DNA of 64,000 nt from Kingdonia uniflora (Eukaryota > Streptophyta > Magnoliopsida > Ranunculales > Circaeasteraceae), in the NCBI GenBank assembly GCA_014058105.1, contig JACGCM010001497.1, forward strand, positions 496,001 through 560,000. Reading direction: 5' to 3'. Numbering within the stretch: the stretch's first letter is position 1; every line of letters starts with the position of its first letter. The notes under the pieces were generated by a model that was not told the DNA's origin, did no database searches, and was given only the letters and a program-made list of their open reading frames with translations. Positions 11,435 to 24,819 of this stretch are shown piece after piece. Both the position numbers and the translations under genes were made by a program.

Positions 11435-12200
11435 CTCTTTCTCTCTCGTTTCTTTCGGGAGAAAGAGCATCAACAACGGTTTACTCAAATAAAACACAAG
11501 GAGTTACCTAAACTTTAAGAACCGTATAATCCCATAGATCATGAGTATCTCAAGAAATATTTCTTGACCGAATGCCTCCACAACTGATCCCCTGCCAATT
11601 TGCTTGGCATTCATTTCATTTCATTTCAAACACGTAGTGTGAAAACACGTATTCATGGATTTAATGTGGAGTTCGACCTTTACAAAAAATGGTTATCCTC
11701 CATGTTTCCCATTTGCTGAAGCATAAGTTGGGCATGCAGGATGCAGCAGTGCCACACTACATTCATCCTGCTAAAAAGTTTATAGGAGGTTTGACACACT
11801 TGTTTCTAACAAGTATGCAAAACAATCCAATCATCGCAGAGGTAATTATGTCCAGACAAAAACATAACCGCAATCATCCACGCAAAAGAAAAGAAAAACA
11901 GTTGGATCAAGAGTTTATTTTTGCTTCCCAAGACAAACTTATCCTAGTAAGTTCCTACAACTCAAACTTCAGCCTGAATCATAAATCAAGAATTAATCAA
12001 GAAACGACTTCATTTCAAAATGAAGACTACAGAGTTGACAAATGGGCAGACAGAGGAATGTTGTTCTTCTTGATTTAAATCAGAAGAGTTACAAATTATC
12101 CACAAACTATAGAAATCAGAGCCACTGTAAACTGCTTTGAACCATTTTGATATTCCATTCCAAGAATCTGTATAAGTGCAAAATATTGTCATTCGGCACC
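11435..12200 (-). promoter_or_regulatory. spacer holding the CCB2 promoter/5' UTR and the LPCAT 3' UTR
   Basis: CCB2 (start 11434) and LPCAT (stop 12201-12203) are in the same orientation, so this 0.77 kb must hold the LPCAT 3' UTR and the CCB2 promoter. The CCB2 leader is rich in GAGAAAGAG on the gene strand. No clear TATA box was identified. A 129-codon frame on + (11689-12078) has no recognisable features. Confidence 0.5.
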
Positions 12201-15200
12201 TCATTCTGCTTTCCGAGCTTTAGACCTGGCTGGCTTTCCCGGTTTGATAACGTAACCAAGTATGACCAACAAACTGGGAATAATGGTGCCAATGTAATAA
12301 ACGCTTCCGTATGAAGCAATCGTCTCGTGCATGCTCAGCACCTTCATATTAAAGTTAAAGAAAAATAAAAAACAAACTCTAAAATTTCTCCAACACAAAC
12401 TAAATGGTCTTTGTTTGGAGGAGCGCGTTAAAGAGTTGCACCATGTTATTCATCATATATATGACATAGAAGTACTTATATTGCTGACAATAATATGTTT
12501 TAGTCACACTAGTTCTTCCTACATTAAAAAAAACACAGTATATAACAAAGGAGTGCTTCTGAAGCAGCTTCCAATACAAAAAGACAAAAATCATAGTATA
12601 TTTGGTGAAAAACCAAAATAGCTTATAGTCTTTCTTTAGCAGGATCTTTTAGTAGTTGTTAAATCTTTGAGCTTCTTTCATCTCCATAGATCAAATCGTT
12701 GAGCTTTTAGTAGTTGTTTTAACATTACAAATTACATGATTTTTGTTATCGTACTTTAATGAAGTGTGACAAAACTATATATACTGTCAGAAATTTTACA
12801 TTATTGTCATGGGTCATATATAAGGGATGAATAGCATGATGCGACACTTTAAAGAGTTACTTCTTAGCATTCCTCATTTGGTTAAAATCTTTTTCTTTTC
12901 TTTTTTGCAGAAAATTTACAGTGCAAATCATGGCAATTACAAAACAGCAGAATGTGAAAACATCCAAAGCAGCAGAATGTACAACGATGCAATGCCTTAA
13001 GAAGACATTTGGATGCCAGTTTCATTGACAACAATCCTAGTAGTCATTACTGACTCTCGTATTCTACAAAAAGACAAAGTTAGTGCGGTAAAACATAAAT
13101 AAGCCGTTAGATGAGAAGCCGATCATATCTAGAAATAGGGGGGGGGGGGAATACTTTGGGATGCATCCAAAATGCCATTTGTGGTCTTTCATTAAGTTTG
13201 TGCATAAAAAGGCCCCTAGATGTGTATAATGCAAGGAAAAGAGAAGTGCGGAGGGATATGAACTAACCATGAAACCAACACAGGAATAGCTCAAAGTCAT
13301 CATGGTATATGCGAAATTCATAAATGCCATCATCTTCTTAACCAGGCCCATGTTCTGCGGTAGAGCTCTCTGCCATCTGTAAATAGCTGCTCACAATACA
13401 AAATCGATAGCAAATAAGGAAATGAGGAATATTTTTTTACAAAAATAACAAGAAGGTGAGGAAAGAAAGTTACTCTTTGATCCTGCGATCATCAATGCTG
13501 ATTGAACAAAGAATATGATGTACCCAGGATAGAGTCCCTGCATTTTGTTAAGACAATGGGTGTACAATTTAATGATTTTGTTGTTATATGAGTAGTGCCC
13601 AAAAAAGTAGAACTGTAAGGAAATGGGACACCAGAACATTCAGAAAATGAAATGCTGGGATTGATTGGTGAGGCATAAAGACAAATTGCCCAAAAATATG
13701 AAAAAGAAGGTCAGGTAATTGAGATCAATGATAAAGTCGAGACTCAAATAGTTTTGATGGTTCTACTCATAAGGATAGAAAACACATAGGATTTCATTAA
13801 TGTATGTGCACATTTAATTATAAAAGCTAGTTAAGAATCGTGAGGTTACATTTGTACTGGAAAGTAATTTTGGGCTAAAAGTTTTAATAGCGTCGCCAAA
13901 ATTTGTAAAGAATCAAATGCATCGAAAGTGCATTGCGAGGATAATTTAATTATGATTATACTCACATGCCAAACAGCGCTAATAGTCTGCGTAGCCAGCA
14001 ATTGAAAGAAACCAGGTTTTGTCCCTTGCTTAACAAGCCTCTCGTAAACATCTGAAACAAAATTTATATGAGATTCTATAGCAGCACAACATTATATGAA
14101 GAAATAGGGGAGCGGCCCAAAGATGAGGAGATCCAATGTGGGTCACTTATTTAGATCAATAGAGCAACACGATATAGAAGTTCCACTACACATGTATATG
14201 AAGAAAAAGGGGAGTGACCCTAAGATGAGGAGATCCAATGTGGGTCACTGTATTAGATCAATAGAGCAACACAACATAGAAGTTCCACTATACACATGTA
14301 TCACACAAGTATGAACGTAACAAAATATGAATTTCAAATGATTTAGACCCTCCAAACATTGGTGGCATATTACCAACAATCTTGACCCTCCAAATACTGG
14401 TGGTTTCTTAGAAAAAATCTAATTTTTAATTTCATTGGGTATGTACAAAAGAGGAAACGGTAAAAGGTCAAGGATATTCGATAGTTCTGAGAACTTGTGC
14501 AACCAAAAGCATGAAAACTATGATTCTCTATTAATTTCTCTTTATTGGTCTTTGATTTTCTAAGTATCTAAAACACACTTGAATAGAGCCCCAAAAAGAT
14601 TGCGGGATTTTCTCTGTCAGCAGCATGGTTATATCCATGATCTTGGAAAATTGGCGAAGTGATAATAAGTGAAATTTTTTTAAGAATAAATAAAATATCG
14701 ACATTGGATATATCGCGGTATTGAGATACAAAGATTAATATAACTATACCGTCAACCATAAGGTATGCCGTCTAAATAAAGTTAATATTTTGTAAATAAT
14801 GTTTATAATACAAGAAAAGAGAATATACATAACTATTCATACAGGGGTTACATACAAGGATAATACATAAGTATACATACAGCCATACAGGGGAAAAAAA
14901 AGGAGAATTTCATTGTTGAATCAGCGATATAGCAGTGGATATTCCAATAAATGAAAGATATCTCGACCATTTGTTGGCTGACATATATCTGCTAAACTCC
15001 ATACTCTGATCATTTGTCAAAAGAAATGAGAAAATCCCTAATGAAGAGGCTTTATCAAACTTAAGCGCACCAGTTACATATCTAGGAAGAAACTGGAAGA
15101 AGAAAGAAATAGGAAGCATGTGCCATTCATAAAAAGTATCATTAAAAACTCACAATATCGAAGCCAAGTGCTGACTTGAATGTTCCACACAAGTGGAATC

Positions 15201-18200
15201 TCAGCGGCACTCTTTACCAGCTCAACTCCAAGAACATCAACATTTTTTGCACGGTCCCATTGGGGTTTCGGTGGAGAAGAATCAGTCCAACCACTGAAAC
15301 CCAGACCTGATATGATGACAGAAGCCTCTGAAATTGACCAGATAAAATAATATTTCCAACGTGCAGTAAGGCCAGCCATGTACTGGTAACTTAATCTTTT
15401 CCAGAACCCCCACTCGTGGTATACAGGATCTGTGAACCGGGTTAAAGGATAATGTGGTACCAGATAAAAATATAAGGCCATGCATATAGCAGCTTGAATA
15501 AGAGCACGGAGAGTTGCAAAAAACGGTGATGGTTGTTTCTCAGATGGATTCCAAACCTGTGCAAAAACGAGAAAATTAATATCTTAGGCTTGTGACTAAT
15601 TTAATATCCTCAACAGATTAGCATATCTGACAATATTTAAAATTGTTGCAACAAATTGGTAAAACTGTAAAATATCATTTTACATCCGAAATTAACTATT
15701 TATCGGTCCGATATCAAAATTTTAAACTAGCTTGCTACTGGGTATAAAACATACTAAAGAATAGTAATCTAGTCAATTTTCAAGTACTGGTCCAATATAT
15801 CACACCAACTTTAATTAACTGATATAAGCATATACCAAAATACCATATCGGTATTCGGTGCCCCTACTGTTCTAGATCGGAGAGATATTTGGTATTTTGG
15901 CCAGCTTGTGCTTGTGAAATATAAATAATACAAACATATAAAATAAATAAAAAGGAAATTGAGCTCCTCCACTTACCCCTTTCCTTTCAGTCCATTCCAG
16001 ATAATCCTTCATTTCATAAACTGGCCCAGCAAACTGACTTCCGCAGCAGAGACAGTATCCAAAATATTCAATGAGTGAGGGCAATCGAAGTAACCGGTAT
16101 TTCTTTTGTGCCGCACGAAGGTTATCTTCTTTCAATAACCCATCATTGTAATTCATGGCACATGAAATGACCTTCAGAGTTAGCACCATTAATGCTCCTA
16201 TATTTCATTAAAGTTGACAATGTTTGTTCAGTGTCAGTTAGAACATACATGTAGTCGCAACATTGAAGTGTCTAAGACGAAAAAGATTTGCTTATGTCAT
16301 CATATACATGCCATTACAAAAATGAATGCAAAACTAGCAATTTGGACCATAGATGTTACTTACTGGAGAGATCAAAGACGCTTACAGGTTACTCTAATAT
16401 TAGAAGATCTTTTATATGTTCAGTGATTTTAACATTGTACTCAACATGAGATGCATGTTTTTGCCTTTTGTTTGTCAGAGAGAACAGCAGCCATAACATA
16501 ACAAATATATTATTAATATAACCATTAGTCTCATGAATGTCAAGAAAATGAGGGAACCAGGAGTGCTATGTTCGATAACTAGTAAATACAAGAAATACTT
16601 CCCTTAGTCTACTGCCAGTATGGCATATATAAGATCACACTTTTCTGGCTAAATTATCTTTGCTTTCAACATTATGAGCACGCAACCCATATGGACCAAT
16701 ACTTTAGCATCCACCTACCAGTCTGGAATAAATTTCACCAAACATATGTTTCAACTTTCAACTGGGAAACGTCAACATTACCGATAAGCTTCTTTGGTTT
16801 TTTACAACCTTCCCACAATCCACTAGTCAACCACTGTAACATCTCACACTTAAGGTCACTTTTTATGGCGAAGGTATTTTTTTTCTGCATGAAAACCTAG
16901 TGTATGGCCCATATGAACAAAAGCTTTATGTACACCCAACTCGTACTAAGCCAAATATCTGAATTAGGAAAGGAAGTAACTATAATTGGACTTCAACTTT
17001 TTGATGGATTTCATTATTTCTGTGTTTTCAACCAGAAAAGGATTGTAAGGTTTCAAAATGTTCAATATCTAGGATTTATGAAAAAGAAATCCATAACTTT
17101 CTGTTTTTGGTTTCTCATTTACCTTTTGGCATGATCTCATAATCATTGTTTATGAAATACTATCTACATACAGCACTTGATAATGGGATAAGCATATTCA
17201 GAAGCTCTTTGCAGTTAAATAGTCCAGTGATTTATTCATTGAAAGAACAAACAGATGGAGCCATGGATAAAGTCCAAAATAGTGTTTACCAGTTGCATCG
17301 ATGCCTCCTTCTTTCCAGGCATCCCCGCTCATGTAGTATACATGGCTACACAAGTATAAGACAGGTCAAGACCTCTAAAGTAGTTGTTTTGATTTAAAAG
17401 ATTTTCTTAAATGAAAACGACAGAATACTAACAAAAAGAAAGCAATAACAGGATTCTTATAATGCAGGAACATAATAGCTGAATTTATTGAGTATTGTTC
17501 TAAGTTTATGGACCGATACTGTTGTGGAATTATTCATGGCCCAAACATTAGGGTACGGAAAAGGAGCATATGCATACAATTTAGCAAAGATGATATCCTG
17601 TGTATATAAGCAACAACACTAATTTGACAACATTCTACTATCTTAAGGGGTAAATATTACTGTGAAGAATACAAAGAGTCAGACAATAGGTCAACCAATA
17701 TAGACATTCCTAGGGGTAAATACAATTCAGGTATCTGCTAAGATGGATGGTTGTACATGCACAATAAGATTGACACAAATTACAGGGTGCACTTAGTGAG
17801 TATTAACAACTTGATAAAAATAAATAACAATTATTGCCAATAAAACCTATAGTGGACAGGGGATGTGAAGGTTAATTTTATTAGATATTGCACTGAATAA
17901 GACCTAAATGAGCGACTGTTCACTTTTTCTTTGTTTGCCTTCATTTTTCATACTTAAGTGTGCGAAGATTATTATCACAACATTTATGAATCTTAGTGAT
18001 GTGCTCATTTGCATTGGGCAATTATAGTCGTCATACTGTCTCATGATCAACTAATTAAGTCAGGGGAACTCAAACAAAATAGCTAATCATGGTTTTGGGA
18101 TGAACTTCATAACCACGAGATTGGTACATACATAAGTAAATAGGTGTGATACCCAGAAAGGTATGCTGGAAGGGCGCCTTAACTCAGTATAAGTAATGGT

Positions 18201-20512
18201 TGCACCATCTAACTTAGTCTCACGTCTATTAAAATCTTGTCCAGCGTAAAATCCATAAGTTCGGATCTTCACAGCAATGGATACAGAGGCCTTTTGAGGC
18301 AAACCCCCACAGTAAAGTGAGGACCGACGGTGGCAGAGTAAGGTTGCTACAATAGGTTTGTTGAACATAATTTTACAAGAAAGATTGCATATTTATGTTT
18401 GAAGTCTGTCAACGAAGGAAGCATGCCCTCCAGGGTTGGTTATTGTTGCTATTTTTACTCTCGATGAATTTAGTAGATCCTTTTAGGAGGCCCCAATGAC
18501 TATAGTGATTTATCTTAATGTAAAGATAATGCAAGTGATTGTGATTTGGGTCACATGCGCCGTACAGATCTCGAGACACGGGACATGGTTCTCCTTTTTA
18601 AAGGGGATTCTCCGTATTTGTGCTTTAAAAATCCCAAGAAATTAGTAAGTGAACTAGGACTATGTTTCTTTGTTTTTTCTTTAAAAATAGCTACCCTCCA
18701 CTCTTAGGATTTATTTTCGGGAAAACAAATAAACTGCATTTTCTTGAGTGAATCCCAACTATTGTTAGGGTTGTGTATTCAAATCGTTCCTTCCACCAAA
18801 GAGGTTTCCAAAACCTGGAGGTTTGAGTCTAGAATCACCGATTTAAGATCAATGGAGTTTGATCTGAATTGGTTTATATTTTAATCTCGTACTATAGTAA
18901 ATTTTTAGCGGGGTTTGAAAGCCATAAAAAATATGGAACCTTTAACGGCAGTTTGACTTCAAAAATTGCCTTTTTCTACTTATACTCCCTAGAAGAACTT
19001 TTCCTTTTCCCATTAGTCTTGGAACAAATAAAAAAATTGAAATAAGTTGATTTACGACAAAAACTGGTCATCAAAAGAATGCTGCTAATAAGATTATATT
19101 GTGGTATTAAACAGTCGACACGTAGTACTTTACTTCAAAAATTGGGCATATGTGTTACATTTTTTTGATATACTTTCATAACATGTAAATTCACAATTAT
19201 GAATAGTTCTGCTTTATGATTGTTGATGCTAGCCCTAGGACATCTATGAGTTCTACCACGCCAACATATCATCTACAAGTTTGAAAAATGAACAATTCCT
19301 ACAGTGTGAGACGGTGATAACTTGGATCGGAACCTATTAAACTAAGCAATAGTAACATGTGTTTTTAATCCTCTGCGTAGACAGTTAACTATACAGTGCT
19401 TAGACTTGGTAGAATGCTGAAATTAGGTTGAAGTGGACCGAAAAATTGAATCGTGGAAACAGTGGCACACAATTATAAACGTTTGCTAACATGATCAGAT
19501 TCATTTCCTAGAGACTTTATGCGACATTTTTCATCAGAGTTATTACAATTCTTCAAATAACTTAGCTCCTTGTCTCAAGTGATAAAGGTCTAGGAAGTAG
19601 GAACGAAATGCATGTTCATTAAGAAAAGGTAGGTAAAGCTAATTGGAGAAGACTGCAACTAGAAATTGTAACAAAGATATCCTCCGAGGCGAGATTATGA
19701 CTCAACCAAATGTGAAGCCTGCAATCTGAACAAGTCGCACTCGCGCACATGTGGACCGCAACTAGAAATTGTAACAAAGATGTACACCGAAGCGAGATTA
19801 TGACTCAACCAAATGTAAAGCCTGCAATCCAAACAAGTCGCACTCGCGCACATGTGGACCACCAAAATCTTCACATCACACATTCACAATGAAAACCACA
19901 GTAATCCACTTCGGTATTCCAGATGTCAAACTTCTACTCACGTCAAGGCTAGAAACATCAAGATGACACTTCTCTAAACCTAATTGTTCAGCGTCTACAC
20001 ACTTTTCCAAAATTAGCACTCATTGTCACTCATTATCAGAGACTTATTTCATGAATTCTAACTACAAAACTCCATTATCACTATCTAAAGCATCATTTCA
20101 CCGTCTAAAATAACAAATTCAAACAAAAATCACCACAAATCATAGAAATTAAGCTCGAAAACACGAAATAACGAAGAACTAATCGAATAATTACCGATCT
20201 AAGTACGTACCAGCCGATAAGGTAACCGAATCCGATAAAGAACGTGATGATGCCACATCGCTTCCGATAAAGAACCATCGAAGCGTATCCAAGCAACATC
20301 GGCACCAAGAAATGGAGATTTGACGAAAATCCAAACGAGAGGTACGACAACAGAGCTCCAGAGATCGCTGAGTAGAGGTGTTTCGGTAGGGTTCCCGGTA
20401 CGAATCTCCAGAAAAAACTTACTGGAATCGTTGCGACGAAACAGAGAAGGAATCGAAGAACAGGTACCGAAACTCCGATTGTTGACGCCATTGTTGCCAT
20501 CTCGAGCTCCAT
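12201..20512 (-). CDS. LPLAT1: lysophospholipid acyltransferase, MBOAT family (LPCAT/LPLAT1-2 type)
   Basis: This ER membrane enzyme transfers acyl chains from acyl-CoA to lysophospholipids (chiefly lyso-PC) in acyl editing. Eight exons: 20512-20211, 17345-17290, 16197-15977, 15556-15154, 14051-13966, 13537-13474, 13386-13268, 12341-12201. Phases agree throughout, giving 1392 bp or 463 aa (Arabidopsis LPLAT1 about 462). Segments seen: STIGVSVPVLRFLLCFVATI (first membrane segment), VISCAMNYNDGLLK, EYFGYCLCCGSQFAGPVYEM, SYQYMAGLTARWKYYFIWSI, the MBOAT Asn in PLVWNIQVSTWLR, and the catalytic His in ISAVWHGLYPGY, which spans the exon 5/6 junction. The C-terminus is Lys-rich (KPGKPARSKARKAE), as in plant LPLATs. 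The start is the ATG at 20512; a second ATG at 20500 is possible. Intron 1 is 2.9 kb. Whether it is the LPLAT1 or LPLAT2 orthologue cannot be told. Confidence 0.95.
14096..14299 (+). repeat. 102-bp tandem duplication in LPCAT intron 4
   Basis: Two units share agatgaggagatccaatgtg and the ending gaagttccactacacatgta, with an offset of 102 bp. The duplication lies entirely in the intron between exons 4 and 5. Confidence 0.9.
19654..19861 (+). repeat. 104-bp tandem duplication in LPCAT intron 1
   Basis: 19654-19757 and 19758-19861 both start gcaactagaaattgtaacaa and end tcgcgcacatgtggacc, with few differences. Confidence 0.9.
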
Positions 20513-20640
20513 TACTGAGTCCGCGAGTGAGCGAGTTGGACTCACTGAGCCAAAGTGAGGAGAACTGTGTGAAGCTCTCTCTCTCCCTCTCTCTCTTTTC
20601 TAGTTGTTTCTGACTTGTGAAGTTTTGGTGAAGGCAAAAG
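20513..20640 (-). promoter_or_regulatory. LPCAT 5' leader with a CT/GA-rich tract
   Basis: On the gene strand the bases just upstream of the ATG include a GA-rich run (plus-strand ctctctctccctctctctct at about 20576-20600), typical of plant 5' UTRs. No TATA box is evident, which suits a housekeeping gene. Confidence 0.45.
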
Positions 20641-21713
20641 GGAAAATTTGGGATTTTGCTATGAAGTTAATTACGAAAATGCCACTCTGACTGCTATAAT
20701 AAAATTCGGCTATCTGACGACTGACTCTTTTTGGATTGGTTGAGTTTTAGCCTCGGGGGTGTCGCGTTGGACATGAATCTCGAGGTTCTGATTTCATTAT
20801 CTGAGAGGGCATGCATTTAATAATTTTTTAATAAATGTGTATATGAATTAATTGAATTCCTTAGCTGTGTGTGATAATAACAAGGATTTGCTCCAAATTG
20901 GTTTCCCAAAATTTGATATATTGAGGCGTGATCCGGGGTGCATAATTCAAGTTCAACACTGTTTCTTAGAATAATCTTTAGGCACCCACAATCCTGTGTC
21001 AATACAGATGTCGAGTAAGTTGGGATAAGTTCTTGGTGGTGAAGCTAACTCTACAACACTGCGTCATGAGGCATGGTTTCAAATCGCTACACCAAACCTT
21101 TGTTTATTGTTGGTAACTTAGATTTCACATTCCAATAGACACCAACTCTCTTTTTTGTAGTGTTAGAATTCTAGACGAATAACCAAAACATATGAGATAA
21201 TACTAATTTGTCATTTATTTTAGAAGAACCAAGTCATTCGGTTAGTTCTTAATAACAGAAACCCCAATAAGAGAAGGGAGCCATTTGGGGAGTGCACAGT
21301 GTGTGGGTCTCACAATGAATTTTTTTGCTTTTGTGAGGGCAACAATTAATTGTTGCCCTCACATTCGTTCAACAATCCAAATTAACTATTCAACCACTTT
21401 TTTATCATTGTGATTTCACAATATTATGAAGGGGGCATCCAAAGTTGTTCTAGCTCAAAAGCAACGCTTTGAGTAAGCTTTATGAAGCCATTTTAAGATA
21501 CTCATGTAAAAATGTGATAGATGTAGAAATAAGTAGGATTAGTACGCCTAAAAATATCGTTTTGTTAATCTCGATTTATTATTTTCTAATGTTAATAGTA
21601 TTTTCTTATTTTCAGACACTTATTACTTTTGGAGCTAATAAGTAGAAAAAAATATCTAATAGAAGGTATAAAGAGCTAAAACATCTCCAGCAGTCTCTCA
21701 AGTATAAGGAAAA
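20641..21713. other. no gene recognised
   Basis: AT-rich spacer upstream of LPCAT up to the first retroelement. A short hairpin is visible at about 21336-21364 (gagggcaacaattaattgttgccctc), which could be a MITE-like palindrome; no duplication of flanking bases was confirmed. Confidence 0.4.
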
Positions 21714-21896
21714 TGTCTACATTCAATGTACTTGTAGATTTACTCCAAAAAATAAATATCATGAATGACTCTACAAGAATTAACTTGAGAAGAATAATCT
21801 AGATAGAAGATAAAATATAAATCAGATAAAATTTATCTGAGATAGGGTTTATTTTTATTTAGATATAGAGTTTCAGAAATGTAAAGAAGTCTCTCC
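21714..21896 (+). repeat. left part of an older LTR, split by the Tat element
   Basis: This sequence continues at 36526 once the element 21897-36520 and one TCTCC copy are removed (gtctctcc joined to tatctcttataaatagg, which brings a TATA box into the same LTR). The left end is set at the first suitable TG and is uncertain because the other LTR is not in the window. Confidence 0.5.
21892..21896 (+). repeat. target-site duplication TCTCC, left copy
   Basis: TCTCC immediately precedes the 5' LTR, and the same five bases follow the 3' LTR at 36521-36525. Five bases is the usual length for Ty3/gypsy integration. Confidence 0.9.
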
Positions 21897-22405
21897 TGTA
21901 GGGACTTATCCCTCGATCTCACTCATAATCAAGCTCACGAAGCTCGATTTACCTCCATCTCAGTCTCACGCATTTTTTAAACACTTAACACTCCAGCCCC
22001 ACGAATTACTCCATAAGGTGGGACGAGCTAAACCTGGAAAATGTTACCCAGTCAAAGACACATGTCTCCCACGAACTCGTCAGTTATTTAGTCAACCGCC
22101 ACTAACCACATTATTCAGAAAACGTGTTCTAGTATAATGAAGAGCTGTGGAGAAGCCTATATTTTAGAGATCAAAAGCATTTCTATATTTTAGAGATCAC
22201 TTGTAATAATTAAATTCACTCCAAGCAATAAAGATATTTTTACAAAAATCTTTCATACGAGGTCGTGGTTTTTTATCTGTTCAGAGGTTTTCCACGCTAA
22301 AAATACCTAATTCCATTTCTTACTTATGATAGAGTATTGTTACAGGTTCATTGGTGTGATAGCTAATTCCTAATCATATCGAGCTTACAAAATTTGGCCA
22401 TTACA
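21897..22405 (+). repeat. 5' LTR (509 bp) of the Tat element
   Basis: It starts TGTAGGGACTTATCCC and ends GGCCATTACA. Compared with the 3' LTR it lacks about 55 bp after gaagcctata (about 22160), removing the bases after the TATA box and the likely transcription start. Confidence 0.93.
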
Positions 22406-22407
22406 TT

Positions 22408-22424
22408 TGGCACCGTCTGTGGGA
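22408..22424 (+). other. primer binding site (PBS)
   Basis: tggcaccgtctgtggga lies two bases after the LTR end. Equivalent sites occur at 39445 and, in reverse, about 62038-62051. The matching tRNA was not identified with confidence. Confidence 0.75.
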
Positions 22425-22477
22425 AAGATTGCATTTCCACAATACCCTAAGACAGTCTTTCATTATAATTTTTAATT

Positions 22478-23823
22478 ATGGTTTCTTCCAGACGACATGC
22501 CGCAGGAACTCAGCTCAAAAATTTTGTGAATCCGGGACAACTTACCGAGTTACGGGCGAATCTCCACGTAAAGACAGAGAAACGCGCCGAACTCGAACTT
22601 CAATTAACAAAGGATCGCGAGCTCCGAGAGAAAGAGCTCGATGCAGAGCGACAAGATCGTTTGACAATGCTCAAATGGCACGAAGATCAGATGGCAACGA
22701 TGCAGACTACACTCGAGGCTCTACAAAATACTCAGCAGGCTCCTCCAGCCAGGGGTCGCGATAAACTTCCAGAGACCTCCCGCATCTCAGCAAGGGAAAG
22801 GTTAGGACCTCGGGGAGTCGCTAGTAAAGCCATTTCCAAAAATCTACCACATGGACTGCAATCCATTTGGGGGGAGAAGTTCAATCAGAAGTCAGTCGAG
22901 GTCATCCACTTTCCATTCATCAGGAGGAAGACCAACGACCTCTACATCAAGTTTCAGTACGAGATCGCTTGAGTGAAGGTACGGGAACTCATCATCCCCT
23001 GCCAGCACGTCCAGCGATTCAACCAACACGTTAGTACGTCACAAAAGAATACATGGACCAACGAATTAAGGAGTTGATTGAAGCACAAGTTATGGGAACT
23101 ACCGACAATACCACGAAGTTACAAGGAAGTCTGATTTCCAAAGAACTATTCGATATGGAAATACGAAAAGGTTTCCATACTCCCAAAATTCACAAGTACA
23201 AAGGTACTGACCCGAAGAAGCATATTCAACAATACCGCGATTCATTGGGATTGTACTCTAATCTCAACCGCATCCTCTGCTGCCTATTCACCATAAGTTT
23301 ACAGGAGGAGCCACTCCGATGGTTCTATTATCTTCCTGAAGAATTTATCTACACGTTTGATCAGCTGCAGAAATAGTTCATCAAGATATATACTCACAAC
23401 AGAGATAAGGAGAAGAACTTATATTCTCTTATCGGTCTTAAACAGTCACATGGAGAAAAGCTTGAAGATTTCTCAAAGAAATTCTTACAGCTCGCGAGAA
23501 AGGTGGATAACCTCGACCAAAAAATAGTTGTGACCGCTTTCACCAATGCTCTCCGGCTTGATTGCAAAACTAAAGAGTATCTCTTCCTTAATAAGCCTGC
23601 AACATTAGAGGAGATGATCATCAAAGTCAATGGTTACATCAACTTGAAGAGGATGATGTCTGAGCGACAAAAGTCTACTAAATTTATCCTCCTACCAAAG
23701 CCCCACCTGCAGATCGAACCAGGGAGCCTAAGGAGAAGCAGGGAGATCAGAAATGCACCAAGGCAAACACTGGATACCCTCAGAGAAGCGGTCTGCAAAA
23801 TAAACCCGTCCTCCCAAAGCTGA
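22478..23823 (+). pseudogene. gag of the Tat element, broken
   Basis: The structural protein that packages the element RNA. The ATG at 22478 opens a 164-codon frame with a charged helical region (EKRAELELQLTKDRELREKE). After a stop, 23053-23376 carries the gag core (FHTPKIHKYKGTDPKKHIQ, then ISLQEEPLRWFYYLPEE); a stop at 23374-23376 splits it from 23377-23690 (EKLEDFSKKFLQLARK). The third part overlaps a frame change into 23503-23823. No CCHC zinc knuckle was seen. The order and spacing match the gag at 40078-40664 in the second element. Confidence 0.85.
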
Positions 23824-24179
23824 ACGTCTGAATCTCTATAATTTTTCCACTGCTGTTAAAAGACACACTCTACCGCGTCTCTCAACCACTGGTGCCCATC
23901 GAGAATCGACCATTTTGCCTACACCTTAAGGTAAATCATCATTCTACTGACAATTGTTATGTTCTACAGCGGTTGCCGAGCTCATTTTCAAGGAAGGACG
24001 GATGCTCGAATGCATTGTTGACCTGAAGTCATGCCAAGATGATAACTATTAGAAGCAACTCGAAGTTGTTCAGGTCAAGGACAGAGATGAGGAGAAGAAT
24101 TTCTACTATATGTACCTCATCTACATGATCAAAATAAACCAGATCACCAATTCCAACTGATTAAAGCGTCGGAGGCTCT

Positions 24180-24745
24180 CAGAATGTTGTGATCTTACAC
24201 CTCAAGACAAAGAAGCCAAACTTCTTCCCGAGTCGAACAACCGCTGACTTGGAATCTTTTTCAAGGATTGCGATACTAGCCATGTCAAATTTCCACATCA
24301 TGATGCGTTAGTCATAATACTCAAGATGAAACAGTTTGTCATGCACACAATGATAATCGATATGGGAAGCGGTATTGAAATTCTTTTTCAGAGTATGATC
24401 GACGAGATGGGTTTGGCCGACTAGGTCATTCAGAGCGACACAAACATCAGTGGGTTTAATGGCTCCAGGTAGGAACGAGTAGGCAAGATTATCTTACCTA
24501 TTACTGCAGGACCAGCCACTATCAACATCATTTTCAACGTCATCAATGTCAAGTCTCACTATCTTGGGATTATAGGCCGCTGCTGGATACACAATATAGA
24601 AGCAATCGCTTCCACCTATCATCAAGCACTCTGATTCAAACATGACAACGGTATTTTTGAGATCAGAGGTAATCAGAAACTTTCTCGAGCTTGTGAAAAT
24701 ACTATCTCTGCCATCCTAGATACTTTAGACAGATTGGCCGCATAA
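24180..24745 (+). pseudogene. aspartic protease region of the Tat element
   Basis: The frame at about 24290-24650 reads VMHTMIIDMGSGIEILFQS, the retropepsin active site with Met where Thr is expected (D-M-G instead of D-T-G), then IGRCWIHNIEAIASTYHQAL. Stops interrupt it at 24423 and 24472. A matching region with an intact D-T-G lies at 61800 (minus). Confidence 0.85.
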
Positions 24746-24819
24746 AAATTACAGAAAATTGATCACCTCGACGATCAATCACCTACAGAGGAACCCACGG
24801 AATATGTCAACATTGATGG

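Noticed and set aside
11689..12078. 129-codon frame on + between LPCAT and CCB2
   Set aside because: Antisense to the LPCAT 3' UTR, ordinary composition, no motif; chance frame.
18087..18368. 93-codon frame on - in LPCAT intron 1
   Set aside because: Looks like repeat-derived intronic sequence (ccaccgtcggtcctcac, caaaaggcctctg); no second copy in the window to define it.
20513..20545. Upstream extension of LPCAT (MSPTRSLADSV)
   Set aside because: Its first codon is GTG; the first in-frame ATG is at 20512 and fits the family N-terminus.
20320..20613. 97-codon frame on +
   Set aside because: Shadow of LPCAT exon 1, which is clearly coding on the other strand.
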